Below are positions 38,966 through 50,614 of a stretch of 64,000 bases of DNA, one piece after another. The notes beneath the pieces were generated by a model. The model saw only the letters and a list, made by a program, of their open reading frames with translations. It was not told where the DNA came from and did no database searches. The translations under genes were made by a program, and so were the position numbers. Origin of the DNA: Mesostigma viride (Eukaryota > Streptophyta > Mesostigmatophyceae > Mesostigmatales > Mesostigmataceae); NCBI GenBank assembly GCA_009746045.1, contig RPFO01000246.1:2702758-2766757 (forward strand), written 5' to 3'. Position 1 is the first letter of the stretch, and the number at the start of each line of letters is the position of its first letter.

Positions 38966-41900
38966 CGGGTAAATGGGTATTTTTATTAACCAATAGGAAT
39001 ATCATTAGGTGAAGAGGTACCACGTATCGACCAGCTGGTTACCCTCTGAGGGTAGTGTGATAGGTGAAAGGTTTAGAAAGGAGCATTGTGTGACCAGGGG
39101 AGCCAAGTGACGCGCGTAAGGTCACCGTGAGGAATGCAAGTAAACACCATGTTGCGTCCCAGGAGAGCATGGAAGAGCTCCAAGGGGCTGGGCCTGTCAT
39201 TGTTGGGCCCGGGGTCCCACACCTTGTATTGTTCTTGCGCCAAGAGCCAAGCGCGACGCATTGCTGAGTTCCAGAGGAAGATAAACCGCCTCACAACGGC
39301 GGCTTTGGTGTATTCGTGCCGCACTTTGAAAACCGTCTCGTTCCGGATAGTCCAGATCGCGTATAGCATATTAGTTCGGAGCCATACCCAGGCTAGTTGA
39401 CTGTCGGATAGCTCCTCCCCGGGGGTCCCCGCCATACCGAATATGATACAACGCACGGATAGCGTTAGTGTGGAATGTGGTAGCGCGGTCCATGCGGACC
39501 ATACGTTAAACAACCATTGCCACACCCCGCTCACTTGGCAGTAGAGAAAGCGGTGCTCAATTGTTTCCGAAGGGAAGGTGCACAGGCATGTCGCATCGTG
39601 GTGAAACCGGCTGCTGAGGGTCGCGTTTACCCCGATGGCTCTGTGCAGTAAAAGATGTTGAATGTCGGTCGCTCTGCGGTCCACCAAAGGGTGATCGACC
39701 GCCAGGGTGATAAGTTTAATCCAACTATATCCAGGCCATTGAAAGCCCCATCGTGGGCGGCCAGGGTGGAGCTTATGGTTCTCGTGCAATAAAATGTCAT
39801 AACCCCATTCTGCCGTGTACTCGTAAAGACATTTGCTGATCCTAGACATCCCCTTGGTCAGGGTCCAGCCAAATTCCAGGGGGTCCAATGGTAAAGTATC
39901 CAATCTCGTATTGCCTACGTGTAACCAAGTGATGGCCTCCGCCGGGGTCGTGGGGTCCGGCTGGAACATGCAGGACCTTGATACTAACCACGGGACCATC
40001 CGGATACGGTGACATTGGTGGGCTGGAAGACAGACACATAATGTCGCCAACTGATTGAGGCAACCATTGTGGCCTGGAAGGGTGTCGGCCACTTGGACTT
40101 GAATTCCGGCCGGAGGCAACACTCCCCGGACCAGACCTTTGCATGTGGATGTGATCCCGTCTGGGTAAAAACTGATCCAATCACCCGGCTGTAGGGCCTT
40201 GCGTGGGGCCATCATCACAGCATGCCATGTAGCTGGGATGGCCTGGATGAGGGTGTTCCAAGCGTGTAGCGATGGCATGTTTTGCACCCAAGCATTAACT
40301 TCAGTGTATGCCCGTAACCGATATCTGTCCCCCTGCCACGCGTAGAGATCGAGCACTCTCAGAACAGGGGGTGATGCGCACAGGAAGCCAGCATAAGGGT
40401 TGTGCCCATGTAACGTGCCCAAGGGCTTGCGCGCATTGTCCACGATCAAATCATTGAAATAAAGAATCTGTCGTGCAACCTCCTCACGAGTGGTGGGAAA
40501 AACGAGGCGCCCAGGTTTGAGCTTGTGATAACCTAACCATAGGCGCGACCAGTACCAGGGGAGCCCCTTGTATGATATCAGTGTGCAGCCAAGTACTCCA
40601 GCGTCAAGGTGCCATGATGTGCCATTAGCATGGGTGTAACTAGCGGAGAGAGACTCTTTTGCCAACAGGCAGCCAGGGTGCGTGTTCACTTCCATGTACA
40701 CGCTGATCACTTGTTTAGCATACATCGACCACAAGCGCCATTGTATGTTGTGTAGCCCTAGACCACCGTGCAACCATGACATAAAGGACATATCCCGGCT
40801 GATCCAACCATGTACCGTGTGAGATATCAAACCTTTCTGTTTCCAAACAAAGTTGCTGCCGATGCGTTGGATAAGCTGTATGGTATGATCGTTGGGAGGG
40901 TGTGCCAGACAGTAGTATAAAACCTTGGAGAACAAGAGTTGGTTGACGATTAGTGCTTTTCCTCGTAAGCTCATCCGCTGGACGCCACCCCACCGCCCTG
41001 CCGTGAGGAGCACTCCTGCAAGTTTGCCCACGTGGTTGGTTTCGTCATATAAAAACGCACGATGTTCAGCCAAACGTCCCTCTGGCGTGCAGCCAATGGG
41101 GCAATTGTGCAAAAGATGGTGTTCACCTGGTTTGACCCATGTCATGGCCAGGTGAGAGGGGTTTATCCGAGATGGGTTGGGTTTGCCGATGTGCAGTCCC
41201 GTGGACTTTTGCACATTACAACGTTGTTGTGAGGCCACAGAGTACGTGTTGATATTTTCCAAGACAGCATTCACTTCCTGTAGAGAGATGCAAACATTGG
41301 TGGTGTCATCCACATAGGCTATCTGTACAATACCTTTGGCACTGCCTGCAAGCGGGAAGCCCTGCAGACGAGGGTCGTGCTGGTGGAGCCAAAACAATCC
41401 TGCGTGTGCCAGTAGGAACAAGATGGGGGACATACAATCTCCTTGGGGGAGGGATCTTGAGCTGTGGCCAAGTGCAGATTTGTGACCGTTGATAAGGATG
41501 TACCAGGTTAGCGATTTGATCATTCCCATGATGACCGTTAGGATGCGTGGGCCAAACCCTAAGCCGATCAATATGTGTCGGAGGTATGCCCAGCACATGC
41601 GGTCAAACGCTTTTTCAAAGTCCCAGAAGAGGATAAAGCCGGCAATGTCGTCGCGCCATGCCTTCTCTACTATGTCCATTATGAGGGTGATGCTATCGTT
41701 GATATGGAGGTTAGCACGGAAGCCTACTTGCTCCGGGCCTATAAGGCAGTCGAGAACAGAGTAGAGCCTTTGCTGAATTATCTTGCTAATGATTTTGTAC
41801 GCAACCGTAAGGAGCCGTATTGGCCGGTAATTTTTCCACTGTGTTTTGTCACCCTTTTTGAACAATAAAATGAGGGCTGTTTCGGCCCATTGACCCGTAA

Positions 41901-42965
41901 TTTGTCCATGTTGCCAGATTTCTAGTATGCATTGATAGAAATCTACGTGTAAAAGGGACCAAAAAGTTTTCCAAAACTCGATGGGAAGCCCATCCACCCC
42001 TGGGGCACTACCGGTCCGGATGTTTTGCATGGCATTAGTAGCCTCCTCCATGGAGGGGGTTTGGTCTAGTTGGTGTTGTTGCGCAAGTGTGAGGCGGCGT
42101 GGGATAGCTTGTAAAATTTTTGCTATGGCCGCGTCGGCTTCGGGGTTGGGTTCATTTTGGAACAGCGAGGTGTAGAAACGATGTCCACTTTCTAGGATGG
42201 GGGTTGTGGCCGTGTGTGTGCCTTGTTCATCCTGGATTTCTGAAATGATTGAGTTGGATTTTAGTGGTGGAATAAGTGCGAAAAAATCTTTTGTCATGCG
42301 TTCGCCTACCTGATGCCACCACAGATTTTCAGAGTCTAAAGCTAGGGCGTGTCTTTCAAAACGGAGTTTGTCGAGTTCAGTTTGTGAACTTTGAAGTCGA
42401 GCTTGTTCGTAGTGGTTTAGGTGGGGTTTCAGCTGTAGCTTGTTGACTATGCGTTGGTGAATTCGGTATGCGCGTCCTTTCTCGCGACGTACGTTTAGGG
42501 AGTAGGTATGTGAATATTCTAGCATTTTGGCTAGGCCTTCCTGCATCCACGTGCAGCAGTCAGTGTAGCTATCCTTGTGAGTTCGCCAATTGCTCCAACG
42601 TTGCATGATCTCAAAATAAAACTGATCGTCTTGTAGAAGGATTTTATTGATGCGAGGGATGCCTGGGCCCCGTGGGGCCTGGGTGTGGTGGGCTAGCGTG
42701 ACAATGCATGGGTAATGGTCTGAGAAGGCTGTGGAGCGTTCTACGCTGGCGTGGCAGACTAAATCGGCCCATTTGGGCGTGATATATATTTTATCCAAAC
42801 GACGGGTTGTGCGAACGCCCAGACGAGTGGCCAGCCAAGTGTGCTCCTGATCCCGTGACCGAATGACATCCTGCAAATTCAGGTCTAGAATGTGTTGGTA
42901 AAAGGAGGCTGTACGGTGGGCAGGGTGTTCGTTTAGATCAATGTTAAAATCCGCCGTAGAGTTTC
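38951..42965 (-). mobile_element. Non-LTR retrotransposon (LINE), 5'-truncated, 15-bp TSD
   Basis: The element occupies 38966-42950, flanked by the exact 15-bp repeat CCGCCGTAGAGTTTC (38951-38965 and 42951-42965). It contains one long open frame and about 100 bp of 3' UTR ending TTTACCCGG, without a long poly-A. It is inserted in element B1, giving a clear insertion order. The shared GGAAA at the 3' end of other copies means the TSD may be 11-15 bp. Confidence 0.9.
39073..42948 (-). CDS. LINE ORF2: partial endonuclease, reverse transcriptase, zinc-binding end
   Basis: Open from about 42948, just inside the 5' break, so the first codons have no start. It begins at DFNIDLN of the apurinic-endonuclease-like domain (GDFN motif cut at the junction), then RRLDKIYI and STAFSDHYP with the catalytic SDH. 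The reverse transcriptase follows, with PGVDGLPIEFWK, LPQGDCMSPILF and catalytic AYVDD (codons at 41305-41316). A Cys/His cluster near the end (CLCTFPSETIEHRFLYC) matches the RT zinc-binding type. It has no stop over about 1,290 codons, so it is young. It encodes the enzyme that nicks target DNA and copies its own RNA there. The endonuclease N-terminal half and any ORF1 are missing, so this copy is not autonomous. Confidence 0.9.
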   Translation of the reverse strand, partial: FNIDLNEHPAHRTASFYQHILDLNLQDVIRSRDQEHTWLATRLGVRTTRRLDKIYITPKWADLVCHASVERSTAFSDHYPCIVTLAHHTQAPRGPGIPRINKILLQDDQFYFEIMQRWSNWRTHKDSYTDCCTWMQEGLAKMLEYSHTYSLNVRREKGRAYRIHQRIVNKLQLKPHLNHYEQARLQSSQTELDKLRFERHALALDSENLWWHQVGERMTKDFFALIPPLKSNSIISEIQDEQGTHTATTPILESGHRFYTSLFQNEPNPEADAAIAKILQAIPRRLTLAQQHQLDQTPSMEEATNAMQNIRTGSAPGVDGLPIEFWKTFWSLLHVDFYQCILEIWQHGQITGQWAETALILLFKKGDKTQWKNYRPIRLLTVAYKIISKIIQQRLYSVLDCLIGPEQVGFRANLHINDSITLIMDIVEKAWRDDIAGFILFWDFEKAFDRMCWAYLRHILIGLGFGPRILTVIMGMIKSLTWYILINGHKSALGHSSRSLPQGDCMSPILFLLAHAGLFWLHQHDPRLQGFPLAGSAKGIVQIAYVDDTTNVCISLQEVNAVLENINTYSVASQQRCNVQKSTGLHIGKPNPSRINPSHLAMTWVKPGEHHLLHNCPIGCTPEGRLAEHRAFLYDETNHVGKLAGVLLTAGRWGGVQRMSLRGKALIVNQLLFSKVLYYCLAHPPNDHTIQLIQRIGSNFVWKQKGLISHTVHGWISRDMSFMSWLHGGLGLHNIQWRLWSMYAKQVISVYMEVNTHPGCLLAKESLSASYTHANGTSWHLDAGVLGCTLISYKGLPWYWSRLWLGYHKLKPGRLVFPTTREEVARQILYFNDLIVDNARKPLGTLHGHNPYAGFLCASPPVLRVLDLYAWQGDRYRLRAYTEVNAWVQNMPSLHAWNTLIQAIPATWHAVMMAPRKALQPGDWISFYPDGITSTCKGLVRGVLPPAGIQVQVADTLPGHNGCLNQLATLCVCLPAHQCHRIRMVPWLVSRSCMFQPDPTTPAEAITWLHVGNTRLDTLPLDPLEFGWTLTKGMSRISKCLYEYTAEWGYDILLHENHKLHPGRPRWGFQWPGYSWIKLITLAVDHPLVDRRATDIQHLLLHRAIGVNATLSSRFHHDATCLCTFPSETIEHRFLYCQVSGVWQWLFNVWSAWTALPHSTLTLSVRCIIFGMAGTPGEELSDSQLAWVWLRTNMLYAIWTIRNETVFKVRHEYTKAAVVRRFIFLWNSAMRRAWLLAQEQYKVWDPGPNNDRPSPLELFHALLGRNMVFTCIPHGDLTRVTWLPWSHNAPF

Positions 42966-43037
42966 AACGGGCAAGTTGCAAACACGCACGTTACTTGATT
43001 GGTTGAAAGTGTTACTGTGTCCGCCCAATTAATTAAT

Positions 43038-43282
43038 CAAGTAACGTGCGTGTTTGCAACTTGCCCGTTGAAACTCTACGGCGGAGCCAATTTTCGGAAG
43101 AACCTCACCCTTATGCTTGCAAATTCGGGACAAATTCGGTGGATGTATGTATGGATGTATGTATGTATGGATGGATTGACGGATTTTCATCCCCTATTCC
43201 TATGTTTTCTCACGTGTACGGCCTTATAAGCTTCGCCAATTCTGGCGAACCTGACGGTTCTTCCGAAAATTGGCTCCGCCTG
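43038..43282 (+). mobile_element. Small inverted-repeat element B2
   Basis: A 245-bp copy of B1 in opposite orientation: CAAGTAACGTGCG at the left, core GGCGGAGCC...GGCTCCGCC (43080-43280), flanked by AT. Its first 45 bp are the inverse of 42953-42997, so B1 and B2 face each other across only 40 bp of family A sequence. GGATGTATGTATG repeats lie in the core. Confidence 0.7.
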
Positions 43283-43660
43283 ATTATTAGTTTGTTTGTT
43301 TGGTTACCGAACAACCGTTAAACCGGCTGCGAAATTTAATAATTCTTTGTTTGTTTTGTATAACCCAGCCGGATGCACTGCTCTTACGGCTAGTAAAAGC
43401 ACATTTTTCAGCCAGAGATTTAATATTTCTTTGTTTTTTACCGCAAAAGAAGCGCTCTTGGCAGTCAAATTATTTATTTACACTTTCTTTATTTGTTTGG
43501 TAGCTTCAAAAACTACAGGTCAGTACACTCGGGAATTAGTTAATTAAAATTCTTTTGTTTTATTTATCGTTTGCAGCTGGCCGGCGCCCAGCCTCATAAT
43601 TATTTAGTAAAACTACCAATGCGGAGGGTGTATTTAGTAAAACTACCAATGCGGAGGGTG

Positions 43661-44219
43661 TATGTTTAGGTACTGTTCTGTATAGCGAGGCGGATCGGCA
43701 GCGGGTCTTGCGCTTCGAGTCATCGAGTGGCAAGACTCCACGATTACCTGTATTACCCCGTGGGGCGGGTAGCATAATTAATTTGCTGGTAGAATCTGCT
43801 ATGTAAATATATGTATATAGGGGAGTAAGGGGACAGTATCCGCTGCAGTGAGTGCAGTCCATGCAGCCAGCAGCTTGAATGCTTGATCATCTCAGTGCTC
43901 TCAAGTCTCATGAGTTCAGGAGCCAGGGCTCCATTGACCATGTTGTTGTTGTTGTTGTTGTTGCCCACGCCGCACATGGGCAGCAGAGATTTGGAAGGCC
44001 GAGGGCCAGGACACTGAACACAACATAACAGCATGCCATCACAAACAGACAAGAGCCAAAGATACTCAGCGGGGACATTGACCATGAGCGAAGCGGAACC
44101 ACCCACACCATGAGCGAAGGGTGTTCACATCAGCTGCTATCTACAGTGCTGTAAGCGGAACCACCCACACACCATGAGCGAAGGTCGTTGCGACTGGAGT
44201 TGCGACTAACGATTAACGA
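43661..44219. other. No gene; GTT microsatellite and short duplications
   Basis: A (GTT)n tract at 43940-43962 is followed by CCCACGCCGCACATGGG, which recurs at about 57609. AAGCGGAACCACCCACAC and CCATGAGCGAAGG occur twice (about 44092 and 44156). No coding signal. Confidence 0.5.
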
Positions 44220-44414
44220 AAGGACGCGTAACGGTTTCCAGGTAAATAGGTGTACGTTTATTCCAAATATAGCCAGTAGGTAATCCCTGCTAAGCCTAGG
44301 GTATCAAGATGTCAGTGGCTAAAACGGAGCCTTACTAGACCACGGAAGCCACTGGACTTCTAATGGGTTGTCATTGGGCATGTGGGTAAAGATCGGAAGG
44401 ACGCGTAACGGTTT
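44220..44414 (-). mobile_element. 159-bp LINE-related insertion with 18-bp TSD
   Basis: The 18-bp word AAGGACGCGTAACGGTTT flanks 44238-44396. The insert begins CCAGGTAAATAGGTG and TTTATT, a diverged match to the LINE 3' end (CCGGGTAAATGGGT, TTTTATT) in the same orientation. Probably a related LINE subfamily or a SINE sharing its tail. Confidence 0.65.
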
Positions 44415-44650
44415 GTGGAGTAGCTGTAGACAAAGCCTTTAGTAAACTCTGGCCGTTCATTAGCTACTACTCGATTCTGAATACGAATGCATCGTCATTT
44501 CGGTGCCTGATGCCAGTAAAAAATGGACAGTGATTGTTTCGTGGCCGGTGACAAAATGTTGGCAAATTGCCGAAGGTGCCGCCATGCTGCCAGAATTCCA
44601 GTTGTGACTTTCATGGCCATGGATGCACGTCGGCAGAAATGCCCTCGCAA

Positions 44651-45073
44651 TTATAATGAAGAAAATACAGTTGATGACTGAAAAGCTTTAGATACTTCAG
44701 CTTGCATCTGTTCTAGACTAATTTTTAGAAAGGGCCTTCGTTTGTGCGACTTTTTTTCCTGACCTCCCCTGCACATGCACAAAATGCGCGCATGGCTTTG
44801 TAGCCGCATGTTACCCATGCTGCAGATAGCATTCATTTGTAATTTCGACACCCCGGTTGCACGCTCATTGAGCTGAATATTGAGCATCGCCTCTGTCGCG
44901 GGATGCCTTAGCAGACATGTGGTGGCATGGGTAATGGTTTCGCCATCGCGTGTTTGGAGATAAGGTGGTTTGGCGACCCATGAAGTTTTGAAGGAGCAAA
45001 ATGAAGCGTTTAAAGAAGGTAGGCACCTAGGAATGCCCTTAACAGTATGATTAACGCTTACCATATGCTCCAC
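44651..45073 (-). CDS. Unsupported 140-codon open frame
   Basis: Starts MEHMVSVNHTVKGIPRCL and has mixed composition unlike repeats, but no recognised domain, promoter or splice context. It lies directly upstream of the divergent zinc-finger gene. Chance is the likeliest explanation. Confidence 0.15.
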   Translation of the reverse strand: MEHMVSVNHTVKGIPRCLPSLNASFCSFKTSWVAKPPYLQTRDGETITHATTCLLRHPATEAMLNIQLNERATGVSKLQMNAICSMGNMRLQSHARILCMCRGGQEKKSHKRRPFLKISLEQMQAEVSKAFQSSTVFSSL

Positions 45074-45248
45074 ATTTCTTCACATGCTAGTTCCCGATGG
45101 ACGGTTTGCCCACGCGTTTTTCTCAAGCATGGTATCTCAATGCCTTTTGTCAAACCATTTGTGACAGACACGCCAGCAAGAGCTTCCCATAGCGGACGCG
45201 TTGTGGGGCCTTTTGCGACGGCCTGCTTTGCAAGTTGACGGAAGGATC

Positions 45249-45395
45249 ACCCCTGCCAGGGTTCCAAGACCGGCTAGCTCCTGCCTTCAATGCCTATCTG
45301 AGCAACCCGCCTGGATAGGCAGCCTTGACGTCGATGCCATCGGGCAGGCGTTGCGAGGGCATCTGTCTCGTGGATGGGACACACCCTCTTTGCGG
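45249..45395 (+). CDS. F-box/zinc-finger gene, first recognised exon
   Basis: A possible acceptor is CCTGCCAG near 45260; the donor is CGG|GTGAGTGG, phase 0. Encodes SLDVDAIGQALRGHLSRGW at its end. The upstream boundary is a guess, and earlier exons are likely. Confidence 0.4.
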
Positions 45396-46094
45396 GTGAG
45401 TGGGGCATTCGAGAGTGGTTGTACACTAGCCATGCGTGTGCAGGACACATGTTATCATTCTCGTTTTCTGTGCCGTAGTTGTGACATGCTTGTGACATAG
45501 TAGTCATGTTACTATGATAAAATTTAAAGTTGTGATGTGTTGCATGCACGTTGCTGGTCCATATCGCCCTGGCCTCCACGTCCACTCCGCAGATGTGGCA
45601 CGGAGCCGGCAATAGGTTTCTTGAGTACAGTTAGAACCCATGTTGGAACGTCATCATTTCCCCCATGCCCCAATGGTCGCATGGGCCTAGACGGGGAAGT
45701 TCATCATCCTCCAAACAATGTTCACAGGTCATGGGACAGGTGTCATGCTTCCCGTGTTCTATGAGTAGCAGGAGGAGAGCGGATGCTCTTTCTAACCGTT
45801 TTCTCATTCATGCTGAGCTTCTCTGCCTGATGGGCTCCACTTTGGTAAGTAAGGTTTCCTCGCATGCCAGCAGGGTGGGAACACATGCCCTGCATTGTAG
45901 GGGCTAATTTGGATGTCTTAGGAAACAAAGTATTTTGGACCGCATGGCACTTTTGGCGTACGGATGAAAGGAAGAAGCGCGTCTGGTGGGCCGATGTGGC
46001 CCCACACCATCTGCAGGCTCCCTTTCCCCGCGACGGCTTCACAAGGCAAGGACTCCTCAGGTGGTTGGGTTCCGACTTTACAGCAGGCAGCCGC

Positions 46095-46159
<65 letters not shown>

Positions 46160-46195
46160 CGGGCGGGCGGGCAGGCGGGCGGGCGGGCGGGCGGG

Positions 46196-46275
<80 letters not shown>

Positions 46276-49200
46276 CGGGCAGGCAGGCAGGCGGGCAGGC
46301 CGGCAGGCCGGCAGGCCGGCAGGCGGGCAGGCGGGCCGGCAGGCCGGCGGGCCGGCGGGCAGGCGGGCAGGCGGGCAGGCGGGCAGGCGGGCAGGCGGGC
46401 AGGCGGGCAGGCGGGCAGGCGGGCAGGCGGGCAGGCGGGCAGGCGGGCAGGCGGGCAGGCGGGCAGGCGGGCAGGCGGGCAGGCGGGCCGGCGGGCCGGC
46501 GGGCCGGCGGGCGGGCCGGCGGGCGGGCCGGCGGGCGGGCGGGCAGGCGGGCAGGCAGGCGGGCGGACAGGCGGGCCGGCGGGCCGGCGGGCAGTCGGGC
46601 AGGCGGGCAGGCGGGCAGGCGGGCAGGCGGGGAAGGAGGAGGGACCTCCTCACCCTCGATGACTCCATCCCCTCACCTTCGTTCCTATGTGTGACCAACG
46701 TCCTGCCTCGTCGCCCTGCCACCTGTCCCAGGTTCCCACATTGCGTGCATTGTTCGCGATCCTCGCCTCCCTCGACCAGCTGCTGGCAACCGCCGCACAG
46801 AGGCCCTTAGTGACCGCCCCGCCTGGATGCACGCCCCAACCTTGTAATGGGAAGATCCGCAGTGGCCCGGCTGAGGTGCCTTGCAGCCTTGGGCGCCAGG
46901 GGCATGAGCGGCACGGCATGGGCATCAGCACCAACAAGGGACTGGGCTCTACCACCGACACAGGGGCGGGCACGGGCCTTAACATGGGAGCGCGCACCAA
47001 GACCGAAAATACCAACAAAGGGGCAGGCAGCAGCAGCAGCAGCACTACATCCATGGCCACGCTTGTGGCATTGACGGATCTGTTCATGGAGGAAGCCATG
47101 CTCTTCGGCCGTGCCATATCTGCGTGCTGCGTGTCGCATGGGGAGGGAAGCACAAGCACGGCGGCCCCCCCTGGGGCATTGGGAGGGGCGATCCCTGGGG
47201 GCCACCTGGGGGAGGGATCCGGGGGGTCATGCCCCTGTGGGGTTAGTGCGATGGAGCAACTGGCATCCGCGCTGGTGGATGAGCTTGTGAGGGGAGCCCC
47301 CGAGGGTACCCTGACCCAGGTGGGTGCTCCCCACGTTGGCTCGGTTGCCTTTTGGTGGTGATGTGTCGTATGGGTGATATGTTTGCCCTCGATGCGGGAG
47401 TGGCATGCCGCGTGCAGCCAGCCACGCTGATAGCTCAAAGGTATTTTAGGCGACATTCTGCTTTGCATTGGTGGCTGCGAGCCTTTTCTGACCGAGACGC
47501 TCGGTCGGGCGGTTGAGGAATGATGCGTTTGTGTTCAGGGTCGCCGCCACGTGGCATGTTGTCCTCGTCCTTGTAGGAAAAGAGAGGGTGTTCGCTTCCT
47601 TATGGCGTGCCCGTAGATGAGCCTGTACATGTACTGTCATCCAGCCCATCAGCCCATCAGCCCGCGTGCCCGTCAGCGCACCTGCCCGCCTGCCTGCCCG
47701 TGTGCGCGCTCTCCCTCGCCTGTACCTTGCTTGCACTCAAGTTCCGTTGGTGGGTAGTTTTGCCATATTCGCATCGCCTGGTTCATCCATGAGACAATAG
47801 TTTATGGTTGCTTGGCTGATGTGGTCAGTCATGTATGCACTTGAAGGGTTGCGTTTGCAAACCTCTTTGTCATACACCGGACCAGGCGCGTCCACTTTCA
47901 CGCTGGCCTCCATTCTGGCCATGCGGCCTTTCCACTGCTCGGTGTGCATCCCCCTTTCCACTGCTTGGTGTGCGTCCCCCTTTCCACTGCTTGGTGTGCA
48001 TCCCCCTTTCCACTGCTTGGCGTGCATCCCCCTTTCCACAGCTTGGTGTGCATCTCCCTTTCCACTGCTTGGTGTGCATCCCCCTTTCCACTGCTTGGTG
48101 TGCGTCCCCATTTCCACTGCTCGGTGTGCATGCCCCTTTCCACTGCTTGGTGTGCATCCGCCTTTCCACTGCTTGGCGTGCATCCCCCTTTCCACAGCTT
48201 GGTGTGCATCTCCCTTTCCACTGCTTGGTGTGCATCCCCCTTTCCACTGCTTGGTGTGCGTGCCCATTTCCACTGCTCGGTGTGCATGCCCCTTTCCACT
48301 GCTTGGTGTGCATCCGCCTTTCCACTGCTTGGTGTGCATCCCCCTTTCCACTGCTTGGTGTGCATCCGCCTTTCCACTGCCTGGTGCGCATCAGGCTTCA
48401 CTCTTCCACATGCTTGTTCTTTCCCGCCTCGACTCCTTACTCACGCTGTCCACACACCCTGCTGCTCTATTGTTGTCCCACCACGCATCACCACGGCTAC
48501 CCACCTCCCAAAACCTGCCCGCACAGTTCCTGCTGCTCTACTTCTGCCTGCTGCCAGATGCGACGCTCACCTTATCTGGCGGCACCACCTGGCCAGCCTC
48601 CGGCCTCCACCCCCCTTTGCTTCTCTACCGGGTGCTCGGCCGGCTCATGACCCAGTGCAGCCTGCTGCCGGGTGCAGACGCCAGCGCCAGCATGCCCCCG
48701 TCTCGGTTGGCACAAGCCGCAGCGCTGGCCCTGGGTGCTGCCGATGATGGGTGCCCTACGCATGGTACCCCGAGGGCAGGCAATGGCGACCACGTTCAGG
48801 TCGGTGGGGGCAGTCCCGGCGCACTCCATACTTCTTGCGGGGGCGATGGTGAGCGAGTATCTGATGGATTCGGCTGCGACGTGGCGTGCATGCATGGCCA
48901 AACCGGGGGTGGTGACAAATGCCTGCATCATCGCTGGCACACAAGCGCAGCGGTCGCCAGCATACGCTACGTCACCGGCATTGTCACACGCGTTCTACTG
49001 GCGTCCGCTCGCTCCCCCCCACCCGGCCGCCAGCCGCTACCTGGGGCGCCCCACCACCACCGCGGCAGCGCGACCCTCCCCCGTCCCAGCGCGCATTCGG
49101 TTACAACCTTGAAGGGTGATTTCATTAACAGGGCGAAGAAGCCATCTTCCGTGATGCCACCTGGGCCGCCAGACGCCAAGTGGCAGCGGGGGGGCAATAA

Positions 49201-50577
49201 TATCACCATGGACGTGCCACCCTCGATGGCGTCGCCCTTGGCCCCAGGGACCCTGGGCGCGGGCCAGGCGCAGATGCTCGCGTGGGAGCTGCTGTTTGCG
49301 CTGGAGGACGGGCTGCGTGTGCGCCGCCAGGGTCCCGTCCAGGCGCGGGGGATGACAACCCATGTGGGTGCCGCCGTAGGAGGGGCGGGCGGTTGCGGCC
49401 CTCGCGATACGCCTGTCGTGCATAGCAAGGGCAGAGAGAGCGGTGCAGAGAGCAGCACGGGGCGCAGCACGGGGAGTGAAAGCAGAAAACGCTGCCAGGA
49501 CCTGCCGTCCCAATGCCTGAAGAGCTGCACCCAGGGTCTCCATCCTCCTCCTCCTTTCCTCCTGCCACCTGTCATGCTGGCGTGCTTCATGGAGGTAGCC
49601 TGTGCGCTGGATACGGCGCTGCACACGGGCGTCGCGGGGGTGGGCGGTGTAGCTTCAGGGGTGGTGCGGTTGCGGCGCCTGGCCACCAGCGTGTGGCAGA
49701 CGTACGGTCCGAGCATGGCAGGGTGCCAGGGACTGGCTGGGCCGTGGGGCCAGGGTGTCGTTCAGGGCGGGGCCGCCCGTGGTTGTGGCGGCTGCCATGT
49801 TGCCGTGGGGAGGACCTTGCACCCCGCGTGGGGCGAATTCTCTCGGCGGTTCCTGGGGGGGTCATCCCCAGGTTTTGCTGCATCCCTGGCAGACTGTTCT
49901 GGCGCGTCGACTCCCATGAACGCTGCCCGCAATACCAATGCAGCGCCCATGGTGGGTGGGGAAACACACAGCCTCCGCCCACCCGCTGCGAGCCATGAAC
50001 GCACCAACGGTCCATCAAGGCAAGGTACGCCCCCTTGTGCAGACCATCCCTCTGGCAGCAGCAGCGCTTGTCTGCCTGGCCAAGCCACCGTGGTGGCCGC
50101 ATGCGCCACCATAGGCTGCTTGCGTGCATGTGAGGCGGGGGATGGCATCATCTGGTCCCTGTGCGCTTCCCTGTTCGACCATGGGGCGTTCCGTCTGCGG
50201 TTGTCTGCCCCCCTGCTGGCATCCGCGTGGGCGGGTGTCATGCATTGGCCGTGGGAAGGGGGCCGGGAGAGGGGCGAGGGGTCACTGGCGTGGGCCACAC
50301 CCAGCCGAGCGATGCAAGAGCTGACCAATCGTAGGGCGGTGGGTGGCCCCGTGGCGGCGGCTGGCGTGAGCAAGGGAGAGCGGGTTGGATGTCGGCCGGT
50401 GGCGGATGACAGGAAAAAGAAACGGGCGATACAGGGGATTCCTGCTGGTGGTGTCGGGCATGGGCAGGTGGCTGGCAGCGGGCAGGAGAGCTGGGCAGGT
50501 GCAGTGTCTGCTGTTCCACACACCGGGGCTTTGGGTGCGGCGTCAGGTGATGGCGATGGCAGTGATGGCGGTGATAG

Positions 50578-50614
<37 letters not shown>

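Larger units (their letters stand above)
38263..43660. mobile_element. Tandem TIR element family A, second copy split by nested insertions
   Basis: Copy 1 is 38263-38692. Copy 2 restarts at 38693 with the same ACACCCCCCGCATTGGTAG and continues at 42998-43037 and 43283-43660 after the insertions are removed. It ends in the inverse word, CTACCAATGCGGAGGGTGT, present twice (about 43613 and 43644). The copies are nearly identical over the 83-codon frame beginning MFGYRTTV (38388-38639 and 43296-43547). That frame is weakly protein-like and not a known transposase. Confidence 0.65.

Noticed and set aside
45864-46810. Ala-Gly-Arg-rich proteins
   Set aside because: GGCA/GGCG microsatellite in an intron; frames end soon after the array.
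47737-48401. Minus-strand proteins repeating WKGGCTPSSGK and similar
   Set aside because: Reverse frames of the 26-bp minisatellite.
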